From positions 186,001 to 250,000 of the forward strand of contig NZ_JALJXP010000005.1 of the NCBI RefSeq assembly GCF_024170165.1: a stretch of 64,000 nucleotides of DNA, written 5' to 3'. A program made the position numbers and the translations under genes. Below the pieces are notes generated by a model that saw only the letters and a program-made list of their open reading frames with translations, was not told where the DNA came from and did no database searches. Position 1 is the stretch's first letter; every line of letters begins with the position of its first letter. Below, in pieces: positions 42,727 through 51,652 of the stretch. Source of the stretch: Pseudomonas nitroreducens (GTDB lineage Bacteria; Pseudomonadota; Gammaproteobacteria; Pseudomonadales; Pseudomonadaceae).

Positions 42727-43587
42727 ATGCCCTCCACCCGCACCCTGAGCCTCACCGGCCTGGCGATGATCGCCTTCGCCGGCAACTCCATTCTCTGCCG
42801 CCTGGCCCTCAAGGCCACCGGCATCGACGCGGTGAGCTTCACCGGCATCCGCATCTTCTCCGGGGCACTGATGCTCGCCCTGCTGCTGAAACTGCGCCGC
42901 CGCGTGGCCAGTGAAGGCGGCAACTGGCGCGCGGCGGCGGCGTTGTTCGTCTATGCCGCGGCGTTCTCCTACGCCTACGTGCAACTGGATGCCGGCACCG
43001 GGGCGCTGCTGCTGTTCGGCGCGGTGCAGGTGACCATGATCCTGGTCGGCCTGCTGCGCGGCGAAAGCCTGCGCGGGCAGGCCCTGGTGGGTTTTCTTCT
43101 GGCCCTTGGCGGCTTGCTGGTGCAACTGCTGCCCAGCGCCAGTGCGCCGCCCCTGGCCGGCGCGCTGCTGATGCTGCTGTCGGGGGTGGCCTGGGGGCTG
43201 TACTCGCTGCTCGGGCGCCAGGGCAGCGACCCGCTGGCGATCAGCACCGGCAACTTCGTCCGCGCCATTGCCTTGGCGGCATTGCTGGCGGCGTTCTTCC
43301 ATACCGACCTGCGGGTGGATGTGATGGGCAGCGTGTATGCCGTGCTGTCCGGCGCGGTGGCCTCGGGGATCGGCTATGCCATCTGGTACAGCGCACTGCC
43401 GGGACTGTCTGCCATTCAGGGCGCATCGGTACAACTGAGCGTGCCAATCCTCGCCGCCCTGTCCGGCGCCGTCTTGCTGGGCGAGGCGATCAGCCTGCGC
43501 CTGGCGCTGGTGTCCCTCGCCGTGCTGGGCGGCATCGCCCTGATCCTGCTGGCCAAGGTGCGCGCCCCCGTCGCCCAGCGCGCCTGA
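42727..43587 (+). CDS. DMT-family (EamA) transporter
   Basis: This 286-residue protein has ten membrane helices in two EamA repeats, with RLALKATGIDAVSFTGIRIFSGALMLALLLKLRR near the start, LLSGVAWGLYSLLGRQG in the middle and the final ASVQLSVPILAALSGAVLLGEAISLRLALVSLAVLGGIALIL. The start is the ATG at 42727 (TCGATG). It lies 46 bases after the ErbR gene on the same strand and may be cotranscribed. Substrate unknown. Confidence 0.85.
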   Translation: MPSTRTLSLTGLAMIAFAGNSILCRLALKATGIDAVSFTGIRIFSGALMLALLLKLRRRVASEGGNWRAAAALFVYAAAFSYAYVQLDAGTGALLLFGAVQVTMILVGLLRGESLRGQALVGFLLALGGLLVQLLPSASAPPLAGALLMLLSGVAWGLYSLLGRQGSDPLAISTGNFVRAIALAALLAAFFHTDLRVDVMGSVYAVLSGAVASGIGYAIWYSALPGLSAIQGASVQLSVPILAALSGAVLLGEAISLRLALVSLAVLGGIALILLAKVRAPVAQRA

Positions 43588-43616
43588 TCCGCCCTACAGG
43601 CTGCTGGGCGCATCGA

Positions 43617-43646
43617 TGGGTATCGCTGCGCTCCACGCCATCCTAC
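43617..43646. repeat. dispersed 30-base repeat element
   Basis: Identical in reverse complement to 4511-4540. It lies between the convergent DMT transporter and kinase genes, with a TAGGAGC-type arm near 43682 and a variant GCGGAGGCGTTCCGC hairpin near 43737. Confidence 0.7.
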
Positions 43647-43785
43647 GTAGAGTTCCTCCCGTGAGAGCGGGGCTTAACCTGTAGGAGCGGACCCTGTCCG
43701 CGAATCCTGCCGACTGGCACCGCTATCGCGGTGATCGCGGAGGCGTTCCGCTCCGACAAGTGCCGCACGCTCATACCTGCAGCGT

Positions 43786-46413
43786 TCAATGAGCGCTATC
43801 GATCAGATGGCACAGCGCGGTCTTCAGCTTCATCGGCCGCACCGGCTTGTGCATCAGCGTGTGCCCCAGCTCGCGGACCTGTTGCTTCAGCTCGTTGCTG
43901 TAGTTGGCGGTGATCATCAGCGCCGGCAGCGGCGTGCCGCGGCGGGCGTTGATCGAGGCCACCGCGTCGACCCCGTTCAGCCCGTCGTCGAGGTGATAAT
44001 CGACGATCAGCAGGTCCGACTCGGCGTGGAAGTTGTCCACCTGCCGCGCCAGGTCTTCCTCCGACAGCGCCGTTACCACCCGGCAGCCCCAGGTTTCCAG
44101 CAGCGTGCGCATGCCGGCGCAGATCGAGGCATCGTTATCCAGCACCCACACGCGGGAGCCGCGCAGGCGTTCCACCAGGTCGTCGGCGGTGCGCTCCGGC
44201 TCCGGCGCGCTGCGGGCCACACGGCGCGCCAGCGGAACTTCGATGGCGAAGCGCGAGCCCTTGCCCGGCACCGAGTCCACCTGGATGCGGTGGCCGAGCA
44301 TGCGCGCGATCTTCTCGACGATGGCCAGACCCAGGCCCAACCCGCGATCCTGGTGGAAGCGCTGCACATCGCCGCGCTTGAATTCCTGGAAGATTTCGCC
44401 GAGCTTGTCGGCAGCGATGCCCACACCGGTGTCCCAGACCTCGATCCACAGGCTGTGGCGGCGCCGCCGGCAGCCCAGCAGCACGCGGCCCGAAGGCGTG
44501 TAGCGGATGGCATTGGTCAGCAGGTTGCGGAGGATTCGCGCGAGCAGCTGGATATCGCTGCGCACCTGCGCACCGCTGGGCACGAAGTCCAGTACCAGGC
44601 CTTCGCTGGTGGCAACCTGGCTGAACTCGGCGGCAAGGTTGCCGAGCAGCTCGCTGACCTCGAATGACGCGATATCCGGCTTGATCACCCCGGCATCCAG
44701 CTTGGAAATGTCCACCAGGGTGCAGAGCAGCGTCTCCACGTCCTCCAGCGACTGGCTGATGTTGCGCACCAGCGCTTCACCACTTCGCTCCTGCAGGGCA
44801 CTGGTGAACAGCCGCGCGGCGTTCAGCGGTTGCAGCAGGTCGTGACTCACGGCGGCGAGGAACTTGGTTTTCGACAGGTTGGCCTGCTCCGCCTCGCGCT
44901 TGGCCTCGCGCAGGCGCCCTTCGACCTGGCTGCGTTCGTCGATCTCACGCTTGAGCTGGTCGTTCAGGCTGGTCAGCTCGGCCGTGCGCTCGCGCACCCG
45001 TTGCTCCAGGTTCTGGTAGGCCTGGTGCAGCGCCTCGGCGGTGCGGCGGCGCTCGGTGATGTCGCGGATCAGCACGAACAGCCCGCTCACCGTGCCGTCG
45101 GCCTGGCGGTTGGGCACATAGGAGCGCTGCATGTAGCGCTCCTGCCCGGCGAGGTTGGTTTCGGCGATCTCGAAGGTGACGCTTTCGCCCGACAGCGCGC
45201 GTTCGAAGTAGGGTTCCAGGCGCTGGCAGTGCTCGGCGCTGTGCACCTCGCGCAGGTTGCGCCCGAGCATCGAGCCGCTGGGCCAGCGGTACCATTCCTC
45301 GTAAACCTTGTTGGTGAAGTCGTAGTCCAGGTCGGCGGTCAGGTAGGCGATCAGCGCCGGCACCTGGTCGGTGATCAGGCGGATCCAGCGCTCGCTTTCG
45401 CGCAGCGCCTCGGCGTGGCGATAGCGCTCGGTGATGTCGGTGAAGGTGTTGACGAAGCCGCCGGTGGGCAGCGCGTGGGTACGGATTTCCAGCATGCGCC
45501 CGTCGAACAGGCGCTGCTCGATCACTCCTTCCGTCTCGCCCTTGCGCGGTCGGCTGCGCGGGGTCAGCAGCGGCAGTTCGCTGTCCGCCATGACCTCGGC
45601 GAAGGGTCGGTGCGCTTCGATCGGCGCCAGCCCGCAAAGCTCCAGGAAGCGCCGGTTCCACAGTTCCAGCGCGCCATCGGCGCCGACCATGGCCACGCCC
45701 TGGGACAGGTTGTCCACGGCGCGCTGCAGCAGGTGCGATTTCTGCGCCACCGCCTGCTCGCGGCGGGCCATCTCGTTCTGCTTGATCTCGGTGATGTCGC
45801 TGTAGAGCACCACCAGCCCGCCATCGCGGGTCGGCCGCTCGGTGACGCGCACCCAGCGGTCGTTGCGCAGGCGATAGAGGGTGTGTTCGTCGTCGCTGCT
45901 GCGCTGCTCCTCGACGATCAGCCCGCTGCTCTGCGCCAGCCGGCGCACTTCGGCGAGCCGCGTACCGGCGCCAACGCGGGCACGGGTCTGCGCCCAGAAG
46001 GCACGGAAGCGCTCGTTGTAGAGGACGATGCGCTGCTGCGGGTCGAACAGCACGAAGGCGTCGGAGATGCTCTCGACGGCGTCCAGCAGGTGCTGGTGCG
46101 CGGTCTCCGCGCGCAGGCGGGCGTCACTGAGCAGCTGGTTGCTCGACTTCAGCTCCACCATCGCCTCGCTGAGCGCATCGGTGCGCTCGCGCACCTGCTC
46201 GGCCAGCACCACCGAATGCTGGAAAGCGCCATAGGCGTTGTCACCGCGCGAGGTGGCCGATTCGACGCGCTCGATCAGCGCCGCGTTGATCCGCTGCAGC
46301 TTGTGGTTGTCGCGCTGCAGCTCGTCGATGCGCGCGCGCAGCTCAGCGTCCGGGATTGCCCCGAGGACGGCCAATGGCGACACCGGTGAAGGTCTGGTTG
46401 ATATGCATGCCAT
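43786..46413 (-). CDS. ercS': multi-PAS hybrid sensor histidine kinase (ErcS'-like)
   Basis: This 875-residue cytoplasmic hybrid kinase has a coiled-coil N-terminus, three PAS/PAC regions (about 105-215, 225-335, 345-460; SDITEIKQ, TDITERYR, RDITERRR), a coiled coil, and a HisKA with phospho-acceptor His in FLAAVSHDLLQPLN. The HATPase follows (NAIRYTPSGRVLLG, GVGIAADKLGEIF), then a C-terminal receiver with DYHLDDGLNGVDAV. No membrane helices, so it senses a cytoplasmic signal. It matches the NahK/ErcS' type associated with ErbR regulation. The ATG at 46413 overlaps the upstream FIST gene by 71 bases, and GGGGAA precedes it. Confidence 0.88.
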   Translation of the reverse strand: MACISTRPSPVSPLAVLGAIPDAELRARIDELQRDNHKLQRINAALIERVESATSRGDNAYGAFQHSVVLAEQVRERTDALSEAMVELKSSNQLLSDARLRAETAHQHLLDAVESISDAFVLFDPQQRIVLYNERFRAFWAQTRARVGAGTRLAEVRRLAQSSGLIVEEQRSSDDEHTLYRLRNDRWVRVTERPTRDGGLVVLYSDITEIKQNEMARREQAVAQKSHLLQRAVDNLSQGVAMVGADGALELWNRRFLELCGLAPIEAHRPFAEVMADSELPLLTPRSRPRKGETEGVIEQRLFDGRMLEIRTHALPTGGFVNTFTDITERYRHAEALRESERWIRLITDQVPALIAYLTADLDYDFTNKVYEEWYRWPSGSMLGRNLREVHSAEHCQRLEPYFERALSGESVTFEIAETNLAGQERYMQRSYVPNRQADGTVSGLFVLIRDITERRRTAEALHQAYQNLEQRVRERTAELTSLNDQLKREIDERSQVEGRLREAKREAEQANLSKTKFLAAVSHDLLQPLNAARLFTSALQERSGEALVRNISQSLEDVETLLCTLVDISKLDAGVIKPDIASFEVSELLGNLAAEFSQVATSEGLVLDFVPSGAQVRSDIQLLARILRNLLTNAIRYTPSGRVLLGCRRRRHSLWIEVWDTGVGIAADKLGEIFQEFKRGDVQRFHQDRGLGLGLAIVEKIARMLGHRIQVDSVPGKGSRFAIEVPLARRVARSAPEPERTADDLVERLRGSRVWVLDNDASICAGMRTLLETWGCRVVTALSEEDLARQVDNFHAESDLLIVDYHLDDGLNGVDAVASINARRGTPLPALMITANYSNELKQQVRELGHTLMHKPVRPMKLKTALCHLIDSAH

Positions 46414-47470
46414 TGAATTGTTCCCCGTAGGTGTTGAAGCCGATCACCTGCTGGCTGCGGAGAAACTCGGCGGTGGGCTCGGTATCGCCGGCCACCTCCA
46501 GCTCCAGGCGACGCAGGAAGCAGTCGCAGCCGATGGTCAGCAGCGGCGGGCCGAGGCGCTCGTGCAGGCGCTGGAACTGTGCCTGCAGCCCCGGCAGCAG
46601 CGGGCCGGTACTCATGGCGGTAAGGACGATGCCGTTCTCCACCGCGCAGTAGAAGGTCAGGCTGAGGTCGTCGTTGATCTGCTGGATCGAGCGCACGTAG
46701 TACTGGTCGCGCAGCCGAACCGCCAGCGGGTGCGCCGGGAACAGCGAGAAGTCCAGCTGCTCCAGCGGCACCCCGACCAGGCGGGCGAACTCCAGCGCCG
46801 CCGGCTCGGCGTTGAGCTCCAGCACCCGGCGGCTGTCGCTGTCGGCGCGGGTGACCACCAGCTTCTCCTCGCTGGGCAGCACGTGGTGGGTGGTGAACAC
46901 CTCGAAGTCCAGCCAGGTATTGAACAGCACCACCACTGCCGCGCCGGTGTGGAACTGGCCCTGGTAATAGACGTGGGTGTGGGTCAGGTGGTTGTCGTCA
47001 CCCGCCGAGCCGCCGAAATGCGGGATGGCACCGAGCGCCGCACTGAGCGCGGCGAGCACCACTTCCTCGCGGCTGGAAAGGCCGTCGAGCAGGGTCAGCG
47101 CGAAGCTGTGGTCCTTGATCGGTGCCAGCCCGGCGCTGCGGCAGTCGGCCACCAGTGACTCGACCATCTGCTGCGCGTCGATCAGGCTGAAGCGCTCCAT
47201 CTCGTCCACCAGCGCGCAGGAGATGGCAAAGCTGCGCAGGTCGAAGCCCACCGCAGTCACGCAACCGCGGCCGTAGCCCTGCGGAGTGATCTCCCCGGCG
47301 GTGGTGCAACCGGCCAGGTCGATGCCACCGAAGTACTGCTCCAGCGCGGCGGCCAGCCCCGGCAGGTCGTATTCGGCGGAACAGAAGAACAGCACGAAGC
47401 CGAGGTTGGGATGGAGCAGCTGGCGCGCCAGGTCCTGGGCGACCGCCTCGACGTCGCGGGCGCTGGACAT
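46343..47470 (-). CDS. FIST-domain sensory protein
   Basis: A protein of about 375 residues with FIST_N (about 15-190; DLARQLLHPNLGFVLFFCSAEYDLPGLAAALEQYF, GCTTAGEITPQGYG) and FIST_C (about 200-350; PLRVGVPLEQLDFSLFPAH-like) domains that bind small ligands such as amino acids. Here it lies just upstream of and overlaps the ErcS'-like kinase by 71 bases, so it is a likely input for that kinase. The ATG at 47470 has an AAGGAG 11 bases upstream. Another ATG at 47500 lacks one. Confidence 0.8.
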   Translation of the reverse strand: MSSARDVEAVAQDLARQLLHPNLGFVLFFCSAEYDLPGLAAALEQYFGGIDLAGCTTAGEITPQGYGRGCVTAVGFDLRSFAISCALVDEMERFSLIDAQQMVESLVADCRSAGLAPIKDHSFALTLLDGLSSREEVVLAALSAALGAIPHFGGSAGDDNHLTHTHVYYQGQFHTGAAVVVLFNTWLDFEVFTTHHVLPSEEKLVVTRADSDSRRVLELNAEPAALEFARLVGVPLEQLDFSLFPAHPLAVRLRDQYYVRSIQQINDDLSLTFYCAVENGIVLTAMSTGPLLPGLQAQFQRLHERLGPPLLTIGCDCFLRRLELEVAGDTEPTAEFLRSQQVIGFNTYGEQFNGMHINQTFTGVAIGRPRGNPGR

Positions 47471-47658
47471 GCCGCGAACGACTCCTTGTGTTTCGTGCAT
47501 GGCGTACGCCCAGTCAGGATATCGACCTTGGCATTCTACGAAGCGGCCGGGGCGCGCCCCATGCTACTTGGGTCGCGGCGGGGCTATCCGAAAGTAGCGG
47601 GATGGTGGTGCGATTGTGGTCGCGGGCGCAGCACATCCGGCAACTCATCCACCAGACG

Positions 47659-47691
47659 AAAAAAAGCGGGCGACACAAGTGCCGACCCGCT
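47659..47691 (-). terminator. terminator of the porin gene
   Basis: Read on the minus strand, an AGCGGG stem with its complement around a short loop is followed by T7 (47659-47666 as A-run on the plus strand). It lies about 30 bases after the porin stop. Confidence 0.75.
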
Positions 47692-47720
47692 GAAGTTGAG
47701 CCAAAGGAGTTGGGAGAGAC

Positions 47721-48923
47721 CTACCAGTTGAGCACGGCGCCCACCGCGAAGGTGTCGGTATCCTCGCTGACGGTGGAGCCCTTGCGGCCATCGATCTCGT
47801 AGACGTTGTACTCGGCCACCAGCTTCAGGTTGTCGTTGATGGTGCGGAAGTAGGCGATGCCCTGGGTGGAATAGTCCGCCGCGCTGCCCAGACCGTTGCC
47901 GTCGTCGCGGGTCTTGCCGGTGGACAGCGCCACGCGGTTCTTGCCCCAGCTGTAGGAGCCCTGGAGCAGCACGCCGCGGCTGTCCACCTCACGCAGCGCG
48001 GCTTCGCCGGCGTTGTTGGTGAAGAACGGGTTGATGCCCTTGGCGGTGAACCCCGAGCCGGTCAGCGAGAAGCCGCCCATCTTCGCCTGGAGGCCGTAGC
48101 CCAGGCCCTTGGAGGTCACGCTGTCGACTTCGTCGTTGGTGTTCTTCGAGGTCTGGTACGCACCGTTGACCCAGCTGTAGATCTTCGCCCCGCCGAGGTC
48201 GAACTGGTAGCTGACCTCGCTCTCGTAGCGCGGGTTGTCCTGGTAGGCCTTGTCGTCGAGGCCGTCGCTGGCGTCCTTGTCGATCTGGTTGGTGTCGATC
48301 GGGTCCATGATGCCCACCGCGATGTGCAGGCCTTCCACCAGGTTGTTGTTGCGGTAGGTGATCTGCGAGGTCGGGAACGGGTACGGGTAGCCGGTGCCGA
48401 TGTTGCCGAAGGACACGCCCTTGCCGTCCACCAGACCGAGGGTATCGCTGGCGTTGCCGAAGCCGGCAAGCAGCTCGTCGAGGAAGATGTTGGAGCGCGA
48501 GAACAGGCCGAAGTCCTTGCCGATCAGCACCTCACCCCAGTCGCCGGCGACGTTGCCGTAGAACTGGCGGACGTCGATGGCGGTGTCGGTGCCATCCTGC
48601 TCGCTGTCGTTGATGGTCACCCAGAACGAAGAGCGCCCGGTGAGGGTCAGGCCGTCGATCTTCTTGCCGAAGTTGAAGCCGATGTAGTTGGGCAGGAAGC
48701 CCATCTTCACCCGCGACTGGCGGCGGTCGTAGGTTTCGCCATTACGGTCGACGTCGCTGTTGACATAGAAGGCGTTGAAGTAGCCGTCGGTGGAAAAGGT
48801 CGTGTCGTCCTTGTCGTACAGCACGATGTCGGCACGTGCCCCGCTGGACAGTGACGTCAGGGCCAGGGTGGCCAGTGCCAGCGGCAACAGCTGGCGGCGG
48901 ACGGCGATCTTGTTCTTGTTCAT
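47721..48923 (-). CDS. general porin (porin_4-like)
   Basis: This 400-residue outer-membrane protein has a signal peptide (MNKNKIAVRRQLLPLALATLALTSLSSGARA) and a 16-strand porin-like beta-barrel with a Tyr/Asp-rich strand pattern (YDRRQSRVKMGFLPNYIGFNFGKKIDGLTLTGRSSFWV). It ends GAVLNW, an aromatic C-terminus. It belongs to the Gram-negative porin superfamily. The first codons (MNKNK) contain an AACAAGAACAAG Crc/Hfq-type motif (48909-48920). It lies in the PQQ block between FIST and pqqF, so it may import alcohol substrates, but this is inferred from context only. Confidence 0.82.
   Translation of the reverse strand: MNKNKIAVRRQLLPLALATLALTSLSSGARADIVLYDKDDTTFSTDGYFNAFYVNSDVDRNGETYDRRQSRVKMGFLPNYIGFNFGKKIDGLTLTGRSSFWVTINDSEQDGTDTAIDVRQFYGNVAGDWGEVLIGKDFGLFSRSNIFLDELLAGFGNASDTLGLVDGKGVSFGNIGTGYPYPFPTSQITYRNNNLVEGLHIAVGIMDPIDTNQIDKDASDGLDDKAYQDNPRYESEVSYQFDLGGAKIYSWVNGAYQTSKNTNDEVDSVTSKGLGYGLQAKMGGFSLTGSGFTAKGINPFFTNNAGEAALREVDSRGVLLQGSYSWGKNRVALSTGKTRDDGNGLGSAADYSTQGIAYFRTINDNLKLVAEYNVYEIDGRKGSTVSEDTDTFAVGAVLNW
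48909..48920 (-). promoter_or_regulatory. CA-rich Crc/Hfq-type motif at codons 2-5 of the porin
   Basis: AACAAGAACAAG directly follows the ATG and contains overlapping AAnAAnAA units. Hfq/Crc sites commonly overlap the start region. Confidence 0.45.
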
Positions 48924-49210
48924 GGCGCTCTCCGGTTGGAATCGACTGTGCTCAGTCGTGTCGGAGGCGATTATCGAAACGCCCCGGGGCCTCGCCATAC
49001 GCTGCTTTGGCTCCGGTTCCACGGGCGTTTCAGGCGTCCTGCGGGAGCGCTGCACAAGGCTCTGCGACTACCGCTACCTCGGGCTCATGGCAATGGTCGC
49101 GAGTGCTCGCGACCGCCGGCCGGCCACCTTGGGCCAGCACGCCGGACGTAAGGCAAAAGTCGGCCGTGGCACCGCCTTGCGGACGGCACCCCGGGCCGAA
49201 AGTACGGGGA
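48924..49210 (-). promoter_or_regulatory. upstream region of the porin gene, past pqqF
   Basis: A 287-base stretch. A GAAACGCCC/GGGCGTTTC pair (48976-48984 and 49023-49031) flanks the likely promoter. A CTGCTTTGG (near 48997) weakly resembles the CTAC-box. No gene. Confidence 0.4.
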
Positions 49211-51505
49211 TCAGGCGTGGCTGAGCAGCAGCCAGTGACCGCCCTGGGCGGAGCTGAGCGCCGAATGCGCAGCGCGCAGCTCGGTGGCGCAAAGGTTGCC
49301 GAGCGCCTGGGCCATGGCCTCGCGGTGCGCGGGCCCGACACCGGCCAACTGGTCGCTCCAGGCCTGCTGCAGCCGCTCGGCGAAGTCGCCCGGCGCGCGC
49401 GCCAGCTCGGCGGCCAGAGGCGCACGCAGGCTGTCGACACGCTGCGGGTCGATACGCAGCAGGGCTTCGCCCTGGCGGTAGAGGAAGCTGTCGACCTCGG
49501 CCTGCAGCTCCACCGCCGAGAGCAACGGCGACTGCACGGCGAACAGAATGCCGCGGCGCATGCCCACCTGACGGAAACCGCAGTACAACGCATAGGCCAG
49601 TTGCCGCTCGCCGCGCAGCCAGTGGAAGAAGGCCGGCTCCAGGACGCGGGCCAGCAGACGCCACCCGGCTTCATCGGCCGCCGAGCGGGACGCCAGCGGG
49701 CAGAACAGCAACAGCGCCGCTTCGCCCGGCAGCTCCAGCACCTGGCGATGCCGACCGGCCGGGCCGCTGCGCGGCGGCAATGCGCTGGTGGTCGAGTAGC
49801 CAGCCAGGGTGTCCGGCAGCTCGATGCCGCGGGTCAGGTCGTCCCAATGGGCGGCGGACCAGTCCGGTGAGGCGTCACTGTCTCCGGCCAGCATCAGCGG
49901 CAGCAGGTCGAGCAGCTGGCGGATCGGCATGTCTCCTTCGCGGCGGCGGCGTTCCGCGGCGTGCAGACGCGCGCCCTGCCCCAGCACAGCGGCGGCGGGA
50001 TGCTGAAGCGTGTGAATCGCGCACTCGGCCAGCTCGGCAAGGTGGTTCTTCGCCCCCGACAGCATGAGCGTCCAGTCACTTTCCATGGCCTCCAGGCGCA
50101 GGCTGGCGCCCTCGTGCCGCGCTGCACCTGCCAATGGGCGCAGCGCCTGCCGGGCGCAAAGGAATGCCTGCCGGCCCGGTGTCTGCGGGAAGCGCCAGCG
50201 CAGGTAAAGCGCGGCGGGCTCGGCTTGCGTGGCCGTTTGCGTCGGCGAGAAGGTCCACGGCTCGCCCCGCAGCGGTTCGATGCGGCGCTGCGGGCTACGG
50301 GCGACGTCGAGGATGAAGCCGGCCGAGGTCAGCGACTCGCCGATGACCGACTCGCAGGCGAGCAGGCGGATCATCCGCGGTGTCACCAGCTGACCGAGCC
50401 ATACCGATGGATGGGCGCTTCCCGCACGGCGTTGCAACTGTTCCAGGGCGCCGCCGGGCGCATCGGCAGGAGCGGCGGCAAGGCTATCCGCCGGCAATTT
50501 GCCCAGCGCCTCCAGCCAGGAGAGGAAGGCCGATTCCACGAGATCAGCGGTGGCGGCTTCGGCCAGTTCGAAATCGAAACGCAGCAACGCCTGGCCGTTG
50601 GCGAAGCGGCTCAGGCGCGCACGGGCGCTGTCGGCCAATCCGTTCTGCCCCAGGCAGGCCAGCAGCGATCCAGGCGCCTCGTCGGCCAGCCAGCCTTGCA
50701 CCTGTTCCAGCAGCGCGCCACCCGCTCCCGCCATGCCCTCGAGGGCAAAGGCCAGGACCAGTCGCGGCGCACCGCTCAGGCGCAGCTTCAGCTCCTGACC
50801 GGCCAACGGCAGCAGGGATTCGTCGCTGACGGACTTGGCCAGCACACCCGGCGCAAACACAGCCGCTTCGCGCTCCACCAGGGCCGCCAACTCTTCCAGC
50901 GATTGCGGGCCCTGCAGCCAAAGCTCCAGCGCCCCGCTCGCCTGACAGGAGCGGATGAAGTCACGCAACGCCTTCTGGAAGCCGGCGCTTTCCACCTTGA
51001 GGCTGTCGCGGCGACCGGCCACGAAACGTCCCAGCGGGTGCCCCGGCGCCACCGCCAGCGCCAGGGCGGCATCGATCAGGGTGTCAGGGTCGCGCCCGCG
51101 AGCCAGGAATTCGGCTTCCAGCACTTCACGTTCGGCGACCTGCACGGCCTCGTCCAGCCGCGGCCGCGCCAGCATATCCACCAGCCGCGCCAGCCCATCC
51201 CCCAGATCCTCGGCGGGCACCTCGAAGAAGTAGTCGGTCTGCCGCGCACGGGTACTGGCATTGAGCCGCCCGCCACGGGCCTGTACCCAGGGCATCAGCC
51301 GCTCGCCCTCGACGAAGCGCTCGCCACAGAGAAACAGCAGGTGCTCGACGAAATGCGCGAGGCCGGGGAAGGCTTCCGGCTCGTCGTGGCTGCCACGGGC
51401 GATCCGCAACAGCGCGGCGGCGCGGCTCGCGCCGGGAGTCTGGATGACGGTGGCGCGCAGGCCGTTGGCGAGGGTCAGGAAACGGGACGCGTCAGGGTCG
51501 GACAT
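49211..51505 (-). CDS. pqqF: PqqF, pyrroloquinoline quinone biosynthesis M16-type metalloprotease
   Basis: This 764-residue protein has the inverted zinc motif HFVEHLLF (HxxEH) near residue 47 and two M16 halves. The first half has the third zinc ligand in the ...AEREVLEAEF... region. PqqF trims the PqqA peptide during PQQ synthesis. The rest of the pqq genes are not in the window, and the gene is not next to pqqA-E, as is common in Pseudomonas. It lies within the alcohol-oxidation block. The ATG at 51505 gives the sensible N-terminus MSDPDASRFLTLANGLRATV. Confidence 0.9.
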   Translation of the reverse strand: MSDPDASRFLTLANGLRATVIQTPGASRAAALLRIARGSHDEPEAFPGLAHFVEHLLFLCGERFVEGERLMPWVQARGGRLNASTRARQTDYFFEVPAEDLGDGLARLVDMLARPRLDEAVQVAEREVLEAEFLARGRDPDTLIDAALALAVAPGHPLGRFVAGRRDSLKVESAGFQKALRDFIRSCQASGALELWLQGPQSLEELAALVEREAAVFAPGVLAKSVSDESLLPLAGQELKLRLSGAPRLVLAFALEGMAGAGGALLEQVQGWLADEAPGSLLACLGQNGLADSARARLSRFANGQALLRFDFELAEAATADLVESAFLSWLEALGKLPADSLAAAPADAPGGALEQLQRRAGSAHPSVWLGQLVTPRMIRLLACESVIGESLTSAGFILDVARSPQRRIEPLRGEPWTFSPTQTATQAEPAALYLRWRFPQTPGRQAFLCARQALRPLAGAARHEGASLRLEAMESDWTLMLSGAKNHLAELAECAIHTLQHPAAAVLGQGARLHAAERRRREGDMPIRQLLDLLPLMLAGDSDASPDWSAAHWDDLTRGIELPDTLAGYSTTSALPPRSGPAGRHRQVLELPGEAALLLFCPLASRSAADEAGWRLLARVLEPAFFHWLRGERQLAYALYCGFRQVGMRRGILFAVQSPLLSAVELQAEVDSFLYRQGEALLRIDPQRVDSLRAPLAAELARAPGDFAERLQQAWSDQLAGVGPAHREAMAQALGNLCATELRAAHSALSSAQGGHWLLLSHA

Positions 51506-51652
51506 GGGCAACGTGCCTGGAGAGGAATAGGGCAAAGATCGTGACTGGCCCGCCTTCTGCAAATGCTGCTTTGGTCTGTGGCGGCGCGGGTGCGGCGAGC
51601 CGGCCGGCAATCCGATGATGCTCCATCAGGGTGGTCGGTGACCACCACCGCC

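Noticed and set aside
44830..46389. 519-codon open frame opposite the hybrid kinase
   Set aside because: Antisense to the kinase; shadow of codon bias, no ribosome site.
47552..47600. Further CTACTT-like strings upstream of the FIST gene
   Set aside because: Only a few bases match the CTAC-box and the palindromic second half is missing; listed as too weak.
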